Shown piece after piece: positions 1-6,299 of a stretch of DNA of 34,353 bases. A model generated the notes under the pieces. It saw nothing but the letters and a program-made list of their open reading frames with translations. It did not search any database and was not told the DNA's origin. Origin of the DNA: Gemmatimonas sp. (lineage in GTDB: Bacteria > Gemmatimonadota > Gemmatimonadetes > Gemmatimonadales > Gemmatimonadaceae); assembly GCA_021154285.1 (NCBI GenBank), contig JAJKIV010000239.1, forward strand, positions 1 to 34,353. The letters run 5' to 3'. Within the stretch, counting starts at the first letter, position 1, and every line of letters begins with the position of its first letter. The translations under genes were made by a program, and so were the position numbers.

Positions 1-44
1 CAACGGTCGGTCGTGTAACATGATGGCACTGCTACCGGACCCTT

Positions 45-875
45 CTAGTCGTCAACGAACTCCACGCTAACGTGGCGATTGATGATTCCGGCTGCAACGC
101 CTCGCTGGAGGAATTGCCGAACGGCGGCGCGGCCGCGATCGCCGTAGTCGAGTGTCCAGTCGTTGACGTACATCCCGACGAACGTGTCGGCCTTCGAGCG
201 GTCGAGGCCACGCGCGTACTGCATCGCATGGTCGAGCGCATTCGTTCTGTGCTTCAATCCGTATGCGATGCTGGCGCGAAGGTGCTTTGAGATCTTCCGG
301 GTCAGATCGTTGCCAAGATCCTTTCGGACGACGTTGCCACCGAGCGGCAGCGGCAGCCCTGTTTCAGAAAACCACCATTCACCAAGATCGACGACGAGGT
401 GCAGGCCGCGTTCGGCGAAGGTCAGCTGGCCTTCGTGGATCAAGAGCCCGAGATCGACCTCGCCGTCAGCCACGCGGTCCTCGATCTGGTCGAATGGAGT
501 GGGGACTGGCTGGAAGTCGGGCTCGTACAGCCTGAGCGCGAGGTACGCGCTGGTGAGTGGCCCGGGGATCGCCACACGCTTGCCCTTCACGTCCTGGCGT
601 GTGGCGGGGGTGCGGCCCACGAGTCGTGGGCCGTAGCGATCTCCCATGGATGCACCGTGCGGAAGGAGCGAGTAGTGGTCGCTGAGGTACGCGTAGGCGT
701 GAATGGAGACCGCGGTAACCTCGAGCTCTCCGCGCATGGCGCGTTGGTTCAGCGACTCGATGTCCTGGAGCTCATGGACGTACTCGAGTCCTTCGGTATC
801 GATCAACCCGTCGGCCAGCGCGTAGAACATGAACGCGTCGTCGGAATCTGGGCTGTGGGCGACGTGGATGCGCAT
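45..875 (-). CDS. mqnD: MqnA/MqnD-family protein, probable 1,4-dihydroxy-6-naphthoate synthase
   Basis: The 276-residue product has the length and start of the MqnD group: an immediate substrate-binding-protein fold opening with HSPDSDDAFMFYAL near residue 7, which matches the family's SPCPNDTF-like opening. In the futalosine route of menaquinone synthesis, MqnD converts cyclic dehypoxanthinyl futalosine to 1,4-dihydroxy-6-naphthoate in the cytoplasm. There is no signal peptide, which argues against a periplasmic transporter-binding protein of the same fold. The ATG (873-875) directly abuts a 7-nt tandem repeat (876-906), so there is no Shine-Dalgarno sequence. No other mqn gene is present here, so the choice between MqnD and MqnA rests on the N-terminal motif and length. 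Family is fairly sure; exact step is less so. Confidence 0.78.
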   Translation of the reverse strand: MRIHVAHSPDSDDAFMFYALADGLIDTEGLEYVHELQDIESLNQRAMRGELEVTAVSIHAYAYLSDHYSLLPHGASMGDRYGPRLVGRTPATRQDVKGKRVAIPGPLTSAYLALRLYEPDFQPVPTPFDQIEDRVADGEVDLGLLIHEGQLTFAERGLHLVVDLGEWWFSETGLPLPLGGNVVRKDLGNDLTRKISKHLRASIAYGLKHRTNALDHAMQYARGLDRSKADTFVGMYVNDWTLDYGDRGRAAVRQFLQRGVAAGIINRHVSVEFVDD

Positions 876-906
876 CGGGAATCGGGAATAGGGAATCGGG
901 AATCGG
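876..906. repeat. Heptamer tandem repeat (CGGGAAT)4 flush with the mqnD start
   Basis: Four 7-nt units (CGGGAAT, one of them AGGGAAT) plus three bases of a fifth. On the minus strand the array reads as repeated ATTCCCG and runs straight into the mqnD ATG with no spacer. The same unit, in the same orientation relative to the gene, precedes the permease start at 11432. Confidence 0.9.
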
Positions 907-920
907 CGGAATAATCCGCC
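905..920. other. Small perfect hairpin between zinc-ribbon gene and mqnD
   Basis: GGCGGA, loop ATAA, TCCGCC forms a 6-bp perfect stem. It lies 20 nt after the zinc-ribbon stop on the minus strand. No T-tract follows, so it is at best a weak terminator. Confidence 0.4.
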
Positions 921-939
921 AACGCCCCGGCGCCAGCTA

Positions 940-1734
940 TTAACGGCGGCGAGCTTCGGCTAATGCTTCGAGAATGTCGCCCTGGTGGCGCTCGTATTCC
1001 GGCAGCTTCTTCGCGGACTCCGATGGTTCTGCGGCGAGCAAGCGCCGGGAGAAGGTGCGAGCGGCGGCTGAGTCGCCGCGAAGCTGTGCGGCGCGGGCTC
1101 CGAGGACGAGGCCGAGCAGGTGTGTGGAGTCGGTGGCGAGGATGGAATCCGCTTGTGCGCGTGCTATCTCTGCCGCGCCGGCGACTTCGGCGACTCGGCC
1201 GAAGTCGTACCGGAGATCGGCGTCGAGTGGACCGAGTGACTGGTAGACCGAGAGCGCCATGGGGGCGAAGAATTTCACACTGTCGGTCTTTCCCTCCGAG
1301 CTCAATCGCATGACGCGATCGAAGAGCCGGTCCGCGCGCTCGCGCGGCGAGAGGTTCGAGATGTCCGGGGCGCGCGGGGCGTTCCCATCCTGAGCAGCGG
1401 ACGCGAATGGTGCGTCGGCCACCGGAGTAGCGGCGGCTGGTTCACGAGATCCCCCGAAGCGCTGGCCGGCGAGAAACGCGACGAGTCCTAGGAGGGCGAT
1501 CGCGCCAATGCCCCATGGAAGGACTGACGCCGCGATGCGCTGGGGAGCGGCGATGAACGGTCGGGTTCCGACAGCGGTGCCGCAGCGGTGGCAGAAGCGT
1601 GCGCCCGGGGTGAGCAGGGATCGGCATCCGGTGCAGATCGCGTCCGCGACGGCGGCGCCGCATTCGGAGCAATAGCGCCCCGTCGCAGGCGCGGAGCAAT
1701 TCGGGCAAGGCCTGACGGTCGTAGCGGTGGACAT
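940..1734 (-). CDS. Double zinc-ribbon, single-TM protein of unknown function
   Basis: A 264-residue protein with two CxxC...CxxC zinc ribbons at the N-terminus (C10/C13/C22/C25 and C34/C37/C48/C51), one predicted membrane helix at about residues 67-90, then an Ala/Asp-rich linker and an all-helical C-terminal domain of about 130 residues that looks TPR-like (regular AxxxAR spacing, repeated Leu/Ala). The topology suggests a cytoplasmic zinc domain and an extracytoplasmic helical domain. I do not recognise a specific family beyond 'zinc ribbon domain-containing protein'. The -10-like TAGTTT lies 6 nt before the ATG, with no Shine-Dalgarno sequence, suggesting a leaderless mRNA. mqnD lies 64 nt downstream on the same strand. 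Confidence 0.75.
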   Translation of the reverse strand: MSTATTVRPCPNCSAPATGRYCSECGAAVADAICTGCRSLLTPGARFCHRCGTAVGTRPFIAAPQRIAASVLPWGIGAIALLGLVAFLAGQRFGGSREPAAATPVADAPFASAAQDGNAPRAPDISNLSPRERADRLFDRVMRLSSEGKTDSVKFFAPMALSVYQSLGPLDADLRYDFGRVAEVAGAAEIARAQADSILATDSTHLLGLVLGARAAQLRGDSAAARTFSRRLLAAEPSESAKKLPEYERHQGDILEALAEARRR

Positions 1735-1740
1735 GCGGCA

Positions 1741-1746
1741 AAACTA
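1741..1746 (-). promoter_or_regulatory. Candidate leaderless -10 box for zinc-ribbon gene
   Basis: On the minus strand TAGTTT is separated by 6 nt from the ATG at 1734, so transcription would begin at or next to the start codon. It fits a TANNNT pattern shared with 17934 and 21821. No -35 element is clear. Confidence 0.35.
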
Positions 1747-1815
1747 ACGACCGCGACTCCGCTTCGTACCGTGCTCTCGCCCGCATGCTCCGGGTGGTTC
1801 GGCGTTCGCCGATCG

Positions 1816-2259
1816 TTACTGCGCGTGCTTGCCGGTCGGCTTCGAAATCTGTGCGACGGTCTTTTCGGCGCGCGAGTCGTCCTTCGCCTCGAGGACGATG
1901 TCGGCCTGGGAGATGATGCCGACCAGGGCACCACGTTCGTCGACGACGGGGACGCGTCGCACCTGTTCGCGACCCATGAGGTCCATGACATCGGCTACCG
2001 AGTCGGTGGCGGTGCTCGTACGGACGTTGGAGGTCATGATATGGCCAACGGACGTCGTTGTGCCGTCACGGCCTTCGGCGACGGCGCGGATGGCAATGTC
2101 GCGGTCGGTGAGGACGCCGACGAGGCGCTTGGAGCTCTCGGATTCGACGACGGGCACGACGCCGATGTTCTCGGTCTTCATGAGTCGCGCGGCGTCAGCG
2201 AGTGTGGTATCCGGAGTTACGCACGTCGGGTTCTTCGACATGATGTCCTGGGCCTTCAT
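1816..2259 (-). CDS. CBS-domain pair protein
   Basis: A 147-residue protein made almost entirely of two CBS domains. It begins MKAQDIMSKNP, the usual opening of free-standing CBS-pair (IMPDH-like) proteins. CBS1 spans about residues 7-70 (VPVVE...LVGVLTDRDIAIRAV) and CBS2 about 72-132 (HIMTSNV...RVPVVDERGALVGIISQADIV). Such pairs bind adenosine ligands and act as energy or redox sensors in the cytoplasm. The start at 2257-2259 is chosen because GGGAGGAG lies just upstream; a longer reading from 2325 lacks this signal and would run into the spacer repeats. It diverges from glnA, but a functional link is not shown. Confidence 0.88.
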   Translation of the reverse strand: MKAQDIMSKNPTCVTPDTTLADAARLMKTENIGVVPVVESESSKRLVGVLTDRDIAIRAVAEGRDGTTTSVGHIMTSNVRTSTATDSVADVMDLMGREQVRRVPVVDERGALVGIISQADIVLEAKDDSRAEKTVAQISKPTGKHAQ

Positions 2260-2320
2260 TGCTCCTCCCGGTTTTCGGTTTCGAGACGACGTGGAGGGCG
2301 CAAGGGGCGCGCCAATTCTG

Positions 2321-2374
2321 GGCAATCGGGAATCGGGAATCGGAACTGCCGGGAAGCGGGAGACGGGAGACGGG
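2321..2374. repeat. Composite heptamer repeats (GGGAATC and GGGAGAC units)
   Basis: Two arrays in the divergent CBS/glnA spacer: GGCAATC-GGGAATC-GGGAATC at 2321-2341, and GGGAAGC-GGGAGAC-GGGAGAC followed by GGG at 2351-2374. Both have period 7. Confidence 0.8.
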
Positions 2375-2388
2375 CAAAAGGCGAAATT

Positions 2389-2435
2389 GCCGACGGCTAC
2401 GTGCTACTGCTGCTAGCTGCAAGCCGCTGCTATTA
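2389..2435. repeat. 47-nt dispersed intergenic repeat, copy 1
   Basis: This stretch matches 34093-34139 in the same orientation with 5 mismatches in 47. Its core (GCTACTGCTGCTAG-like) is itself a degenerate 7-nt repeat. A 15-nt piece of it (CTGCGTGCTACTGC) also occurs at about 3917-3930, overlapping a stop codon. Confidence 0.7.
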
Positions 2436-2436
2436 T
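2431..2436 (+). promoter_or_regulatory. Candidate -10 box for glnA
   Basis: TATTAT matches the sigma-70 -10 consensus in 5 of 6 positions and is the only AT-rich hexamer of this kind in the spacer. No convincing -35 lies 16-18 nt upstream. It would give a leader of about 80 nt before the proposed glnA start. Confidence 0.3.
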
Positions 2437-2461
2437 CGCAACGAGCCCGAGACGGTACGGC

Positions 2462-2516
2462 CAGTTATCAGTTGGCAGCGGTCAGCTGACACGTTGGTTC
2501 CCCGTTCCCCGTTCCT
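2462..2516. repeat. Degenerate CAGNNNN and GTTCCCC heptamer repeats before glnA
   Basis: Four 7-nt units beginning CAG (2462-2489) are followed by GTTCCCC, GTTCCCC and GTTCC (2497-2516). The array ends 5 nt before the proposed TTG start of glnA, so any leader mRNA consists mostly of repeat. Confidence 0.7.
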
Positions 2517-2520
2517 GCAC

Positions 2521-3882
2521 TTGTCTCATCCGCATCACACCCCCCGCGACCTCGCGGGCGCAACGAAGAAGGACGTACTCGCGCTGGCGCGTGAGAACAA
2601 CGTCCGGTTTCTCCGGCTGCAGTTCACCGACATTCTCGGGGTGAACAAGAACGTCGAGCTGCCGGCGTCGCAGTTCGAGAAGGCGCTCGATGGGGACATC
2701 ATGTTCGACGGCTCGTCGATCGAAGGGTTCGTGCGGATCGAGGAGTCGGACATGCTGCTGTCGCCGGACCTGTCCACGTTCCAGCTCTTTCCGTGGGGTG
2801 ACAGCGAGAATCGGGTCGCGCGGCTCATCTGCGACATTAACACGCCCGATGGCCAACCGTTCGACGGCGACCCGCGGGCGGCGCTCAAGCGACAGATCGC
2901 GCGGGCGGCGGCGTTAGGCTACACGATGAACGCGGGCATGGAAGCCGAGTTCTTCATGTTCAAGCCGGGCGCCGAGGGGGAGGCGGCGACGGTCACGAAC
3001 GATGTGGGTGGCTACTTCGACCTCGCGCCGGCCGACCTCGGGGAAGACGCTCGGCGCGCGATGGTCGACGTGCTCGAGCGCATGGGGTTCGAGGTCGAGG
3101 CGGCGCATCACGAGGTCGCGCACGGCCAGCACGAGATCGACTTTCGTTATGCGGACGCACTCCAGACGGCCGACAACATCGCGACGTTCCGCTTCGTCGT
3201 GAAGCACGTCGCCCGGCAGTTCGGGCTCGTCGCGTCGTTCATGCCGAAGCCGATCTTCGGCCAGAACGGGAGCGGCATGCACACGCATCAGTCGCTGTTT
3301 CGGGGCGACGAAAACGCGTTCTACGCGCCGAATGCGGAGTGGCAGCTGTCGCCGACTGCGCTCTCGTACATCGGCGGGCTGCTCCGACATGCGCGCGGGA
3401 TGTGCGCGGTCACGAACCCGCTCGTGAACTCGTACAAGCGTCTCGTGCCGGGCTACGAAGCGCCGGTGAATGTCGCGTGGTCGATGCGGAATCGCTCGCC
3501 GCTCATCCGGGTGCCGGACCGAAGGGGGATGGGGACGCGCGTCGAGCTTCGGATGCCTGATCCGGCGGCGAACCCATATCTGGCGCTCGCGGTCATGCTG
3601 GCGTCGGGGCTGGATGGGATCGAGACGAGCGCCGACCATCGCGAGCCGGTGAACACGAACATCTGGGAGATGAGCTACCGGGAGAAGCGTCGGCTCCGGA
3701 TCGATGACCTGCCGCATGACCTGAACGAGGCGCTCGACGAGCTCGAGAAGGATGACGTCATCACGGGCGCGTTAGGTGCCCACATCGCCACGAACTTCCT
3801 CGAGGCGAAGCGGCAGGAGTGGCGTGACTACATCACGCAAGTCACGCAGTGGGAGCGTGACAACTATCTGCTGAAATACTAG
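2521..3882 (+). CDS. glnA: Type I glutamine synthetase
   Basis: The product (about 453 residues) makes glutamine from glutamate, ammonia and ATP and works as a cytoplasmic dodecamer. Diagnostic motifs appear in order: MFDGSSIEGF, NAGMEAEFFMF (metal-binding Glu), NGSGMHTHQSLF, NPLVNSYKRLVPGYEAP and RVELRMPDPAANPY. Where enterobacterial enzymes carry the adenylylated Tyr (NLYDLP), this one reads NIWEMS, and the length fits the GSI-alpha group, so control by adenylylation is unlikely. No in-frame ATG or GTG precedes the conserved start. TTG at 2521 is the best start and leaves about 13 extra residues before ATKKDVL. The open frame continues to 1588 through spacer repeats, which is not coding. 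The TAG stop overlaps the next repeat array. Confidence 0.95.
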   Translation: MSHPHHTPRDLAGATKKDVLALARENNVRFLRLQFTDILGVNKNVELPASQFEKALDGDIMFDGSSIEGFVRIEESDMLLSPDLSTFQLFPWGDSENRVARLICDINTPDGQPFDGDPRAALKRQIARAAALGYTMNAGMEAEFFMFKPGAEGEAATVTNDVGGYFDLAPADLGEDARRAMVDVLERMGFEVEAAHHEVAHGQHEIDFRYADALQTADNIATFRFVVKHVARQFGLVASFMPKPIFGQNGSGMHTHQSLFRGDENAFYAPNAEWQLSPTALSYIGGLLRHARGMCAVTNPLVNSYKRLVPGYEAPVNVAWSMRNRSPLIRVPDRRGMGTRVELRMPDPAANPYLALAVMLASGLDGIETSADHREPVNTNIWEMSYREKRRLRIDDLPHDLNEALDELEKDDVITGALGAHIATNFLEAKRQEWRDYITQVTQWERDNYLLKY

Positions 3883-3904
3883 CCATCAGCCATCAGCCAT
3901 CAGC
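3881..3904. repeat. Heptamer repeat (AGCCATC)3 overlapping the glnA stop
   Basis: Three exact AGCCATC units plus AGC. The first unit supplies the last two bases of the glnA TAG stop codon, so the array starts inside the gene end. Confidence 0.9.
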
Positions 3905-3923
3905 GACGGCGGAAAGCTGCGTG

Positions 3924-4895
3924 CTACTGCTTCCTCGTAACGACTAGAGCCATCGGCACTTTGCGCAGGCCACGCCACGTGTGCGTACCGTCGGCGTCAC
4001 GCACGAGCATTTGCCCGGAGATCCCGCCATCGAGCGCCACGGCCTGACGCGCGCCGAGGGCGCCCATCAGGGCGGCGAACTCGGGGATCGTGGGGCCGAA
4101 CGGGATCGAGCCTAACGATTCCCCCAGCGCGTCGAAACGGGTGAGGACGGCGAGCAGACGGCCGTCGGGAAGAGCGCCAAGCCCGAGGCGGGCGTCGCGG
4201 TGCTCGACATCGATCCCGCGCCCGGGCTCGCGGAGCGGGGCCGGGATCTCCCCGTCGGCGGTCAGGAGCGTCGGGTAGGACTGAAACGCGGCGACAACGC
4301 CGCGGCGAACGCTGGCGTCTTTGACGCTGTCCGGGCCGATCCAGCGTACGGCGCCTGACGAGTCGACCGCGATGGCCGTCGTCAGTGGACCCGAGCCCGG
4401 CGCGAGGAATTGGTGGCCGTCGAGGACCACCCAACCCCACGGGAGGGTCCGGACGAACTGTCCCACGTTGACCGCCATGATTGCGTCGGGGCGTGCATCG
4501 TCGACGGTCCACGCGGCACGCTCGCCGCCGGCGGTAAACGCGGTGTCGAGCCGGAGCCGCACGAGCCGCGGGTCGATGCGAACCACCACCGCCCGCAGTC
4601 GCCTGGCCTCGCCGGAACCGGCGAGTCGCAGCTCCCCCCATTCGACGCCGTCGGCGGCGGTCCTCCAGCGCACCGCGTCGGCGACTGCGTTGTGCGGGCC
4701 GCGCCACCGATCGGGGGCTTCGTCCGAACGCCACCATTCGCGCCACGCCTTTCCAGTCCACACCGCAAGCGACGATGGCGGCAATCCAGCCCGTGCGGGC
4801 GCACGATCCGCCGCGGGGCGCAGCGGCGTTGCGGCGATCGCCACGAACGCGATCGCCGCAACGCGCACCGCTCCACGCCACGCCCTGACCGGCAT
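3924..4895 (-). CDS. Exported phosphodiester glycosidase (NAGPA/DUF2233 family)
   Basis: A 323-residue product with a signal-peptide-like start (MPVRAWRGAVRVAAIAFVA) and the NAGPA-type fold. The diagnostic parts are DAIMAVNVGQF in the middle and AVALDGGISGQMLV near the C-terminus, matching the family's DGG(S)S core around the active site. Family members hydrolyse phosphodiesters of sugars in the periplasm or outside the cell; the substrate here is unknown. The ATG (4893-4895) sits in a TGATG overlap with the upstream gene's stop, so translation is probably coupled to the coiled-coil exported protein. A GTG one codon earlier is the alternative start. The TAG stop lies in a short intergenic repeat. 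The gene converges on glnA. Confidence 0.8.
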   Translation of the reverse strand: MPVRAWRGAVRVAAIAFVAIAATPLRPAADRAPARAGLPPSSLAVWTGKAWREWWRSDEAPDRWRGPHNAVADAVRWRTAADGVEWGELRLAGSGEARRLRAVVVRIDPRLVRLRLDTAFTAGGERAAWTVDDARPDAIMAVNVGQFVRTLPWGWVVLDGHQFLAPGSGPLTTAIAVDSSGAVRWIGPDSVKDASVRRGVVAAFQSYPTLLTADGEIPAPLREPGRGIDVEHRDARLGLGALPDGRLLAVLTRFDALGESLGSIPFGPTIPEFAALMGALGARQAVALDGGISGQMLVRDADGTHTWRGLRKVPMALVVTRKQ

Positions 4896-5854
4896 CACAT
4901 CACCTTCTCGAGATCCGCGCGGTGCGCGCCTAACGCCTGCCGCTCGCCGGCGCTGAATCCACCCGGCTCCGCGTTGTACTTCACGGCGGACAGGTACGCT
5001 TCGACTCGTTCACGAGCCATCTGGTACTGCCGTTCCGTGAGCTTGCTCTCCTTCACTTCGGTCTCGGCAGCCTGCTGCTCGAGCTGACGGATCGACTCGG
5101 TCAACTTGTTCGCCAGGGCGTTGAGCTTCTCGGACTGCACCATGGCGGCTGGCTGCGCGGGGAGGCTGCCGCATGCCTTGTCGGCGGCGAGCGAGTCGAC
5201 ATTGTCGCTCTCTGGCGCGCCACCGTTCAACTCGATCATGAGGCGATGGACCTCGGCCGTGTCACCCTTCTGCTGGGCGACCGCCATCTTCTGGGCCATG
5301 GCGATCGCCTTCTCGCGGAAGGCCGGGTCGGACATCGCCTTCGCCTGCAACTCCTTCATGCGCTGGTCGTTCGCCTGCTGCCGCTTCTCGCGGGAGGCGT
5401 GAATCGCGTCGTTCCGGCAGCGCTGGCTCTCGTCGCGCTTCACCGTGTACGCGTCGATCGCCTTGGAGTTTTTCTGAGCGAGGTCCGCGCTCTGATTCGC
5501 GGCCTGATCCCGTTGCGCGATGAGCGTCGCCCTGCTCGGCGATCCGTTCGTTCCGTCGAGCACTGCCCGTCCGGCGGAGAGCCCGCGGATGATCTGCGAG
5601 ACGCGGTCGTTCGTGAGCTCCAGTGTCACGTCGTCGAATTTCGGTGGGGCGCCCGGATTCGAGGCGGCGCGGTTGACGCGCTTTTCGACCTGGTTTGCGA
5701 CCTGCTGCTCAACCACCCTGTCTTTCGCTTTCTTGACCAACCCGCCCAGCTGGGCGTGCGCACCGTGGAAGGGAACTGCCAGAGAGGCGACGACTGCGGC
5801 GGCGATACCGCGGCGCGAGAAGGCGCGCGCGCGGGTGGAATATGCGTAGCTCAT
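4895..5854 (-). CDS. Exported coiled-coil protein of unknown function
   Basis: A 319-residue protein with a twin-basic signal peptide (hydrophobic core IAAAVVASLAVPF, AHAQ cleavage site near residue 34), then GGLVKKAKDRVVEQQ and long charged helices rich in Gln, Lys, Glu and Ala. The helices around residues 105-180 and 240-300 should form coiled coils. Two cysteines (in SQRCRND and DKACGSLP) could form a disulfide in the periplasm. I recognise no catalytic motif. Upstream, GGAG lies 7 nt before the ATG. Its stop overlaps the start of the phosphodiester glycosidase, so the two form an operon and may act on the same envelope component. That link is inference. Confidence 0.7.
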   Translation of the reverse strand: MSYAYSTRARAFSRRGIAAAVVASLAVPFHGAHAQLGGLVKKAKDRVVEQQVANQVEKRVNRAASNPGAPPKFDDVTLELTNDRVSQIIRGLSAGRAVLDGTNGSPSRATLIAQRDQAANQSADLAQKNSKAIDAYTVKRDESQRCRNDAIHASREKRQQANDQRMKELQAKAMSDPAFREKAIAMAQKMAVAQQKGDTAEVHRLMIELNGGAPESDNVDSLAADKACGSLPAQPAAMVQSEKLNALANKLTESIRQLEQQAAETEVKESKLTERQYQMARERVEAYLSAVKYNAEPGGFSAGERQALGAHRADLEKVM

Positions 5855-6299
5855 GACTTGCTCCGTTGGCGTCCGACGACTGCTGGTATGTGACTCGGAA
5901 CGTGCAAACCCGAACGTTGGCAGGTGCTGATTGCTGTTCGTACGGTGGGACGGCGCGCGGAGTGTCCGAAGAGTTCCAGCGCCCTACCCCAAGGTTGCGG
6001 GACGCCGACCCGGCCGCGTGGGTCGAACGACCTATCCGCGGCGACGGTTTACCGTCGGCGGAAACGAGGGTCCCGGTCGGCATGGTCGATGGATACCGAC
6101 AGACGGCGAAGCGTTCTCGCGCGTGGATCGTCATTCCCTATGCCGATGCCCGGCGTGTGCGTTGTATCACACTCCGGTTGGTCATTAGTTTCGCAACCTT
6201 AGGGGCTGTCAGCTTACGGTGCGCGTGAACGGTCAGTGAGACGATCGTTCGTGCGCAGGAGCGGTTTGTGCCTTACGCGTTCGAAGCCCGCGACCGGAA
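5855..6299. other. Divergent intergenic region (445 bp)
   Basis: This spacer separates the divergent coiled-coil gene and the GAF kinase. No open frame in it looks coding. It holds one dyad, CGACGGT-TT-ACCGTCG at 6042-6057, which could be an operator or a small hairpin. I find no convincing -35/-10 pair. The right half (6150-6200) is more AT-rich than the surroundings and is the likeliest promoter location for the kinase. Confidence 0.5.

Noticed and set aside
876-906. Possible CRISPR or phage attachment site at heptamer arrays
   Set aside because: The units are contiguous 7-mers without spacers, and no cas or integrase genes are present.
1588-2520. N-terminal extension of the glnA open frame (about 310 codons)
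   Set aside because: It runs antisense through the zinc-ribbon and CBS genes and through heptamer repeats, and has no glutamine-synthetase similarity. Typical GSI proteins start near ATKKDVL.
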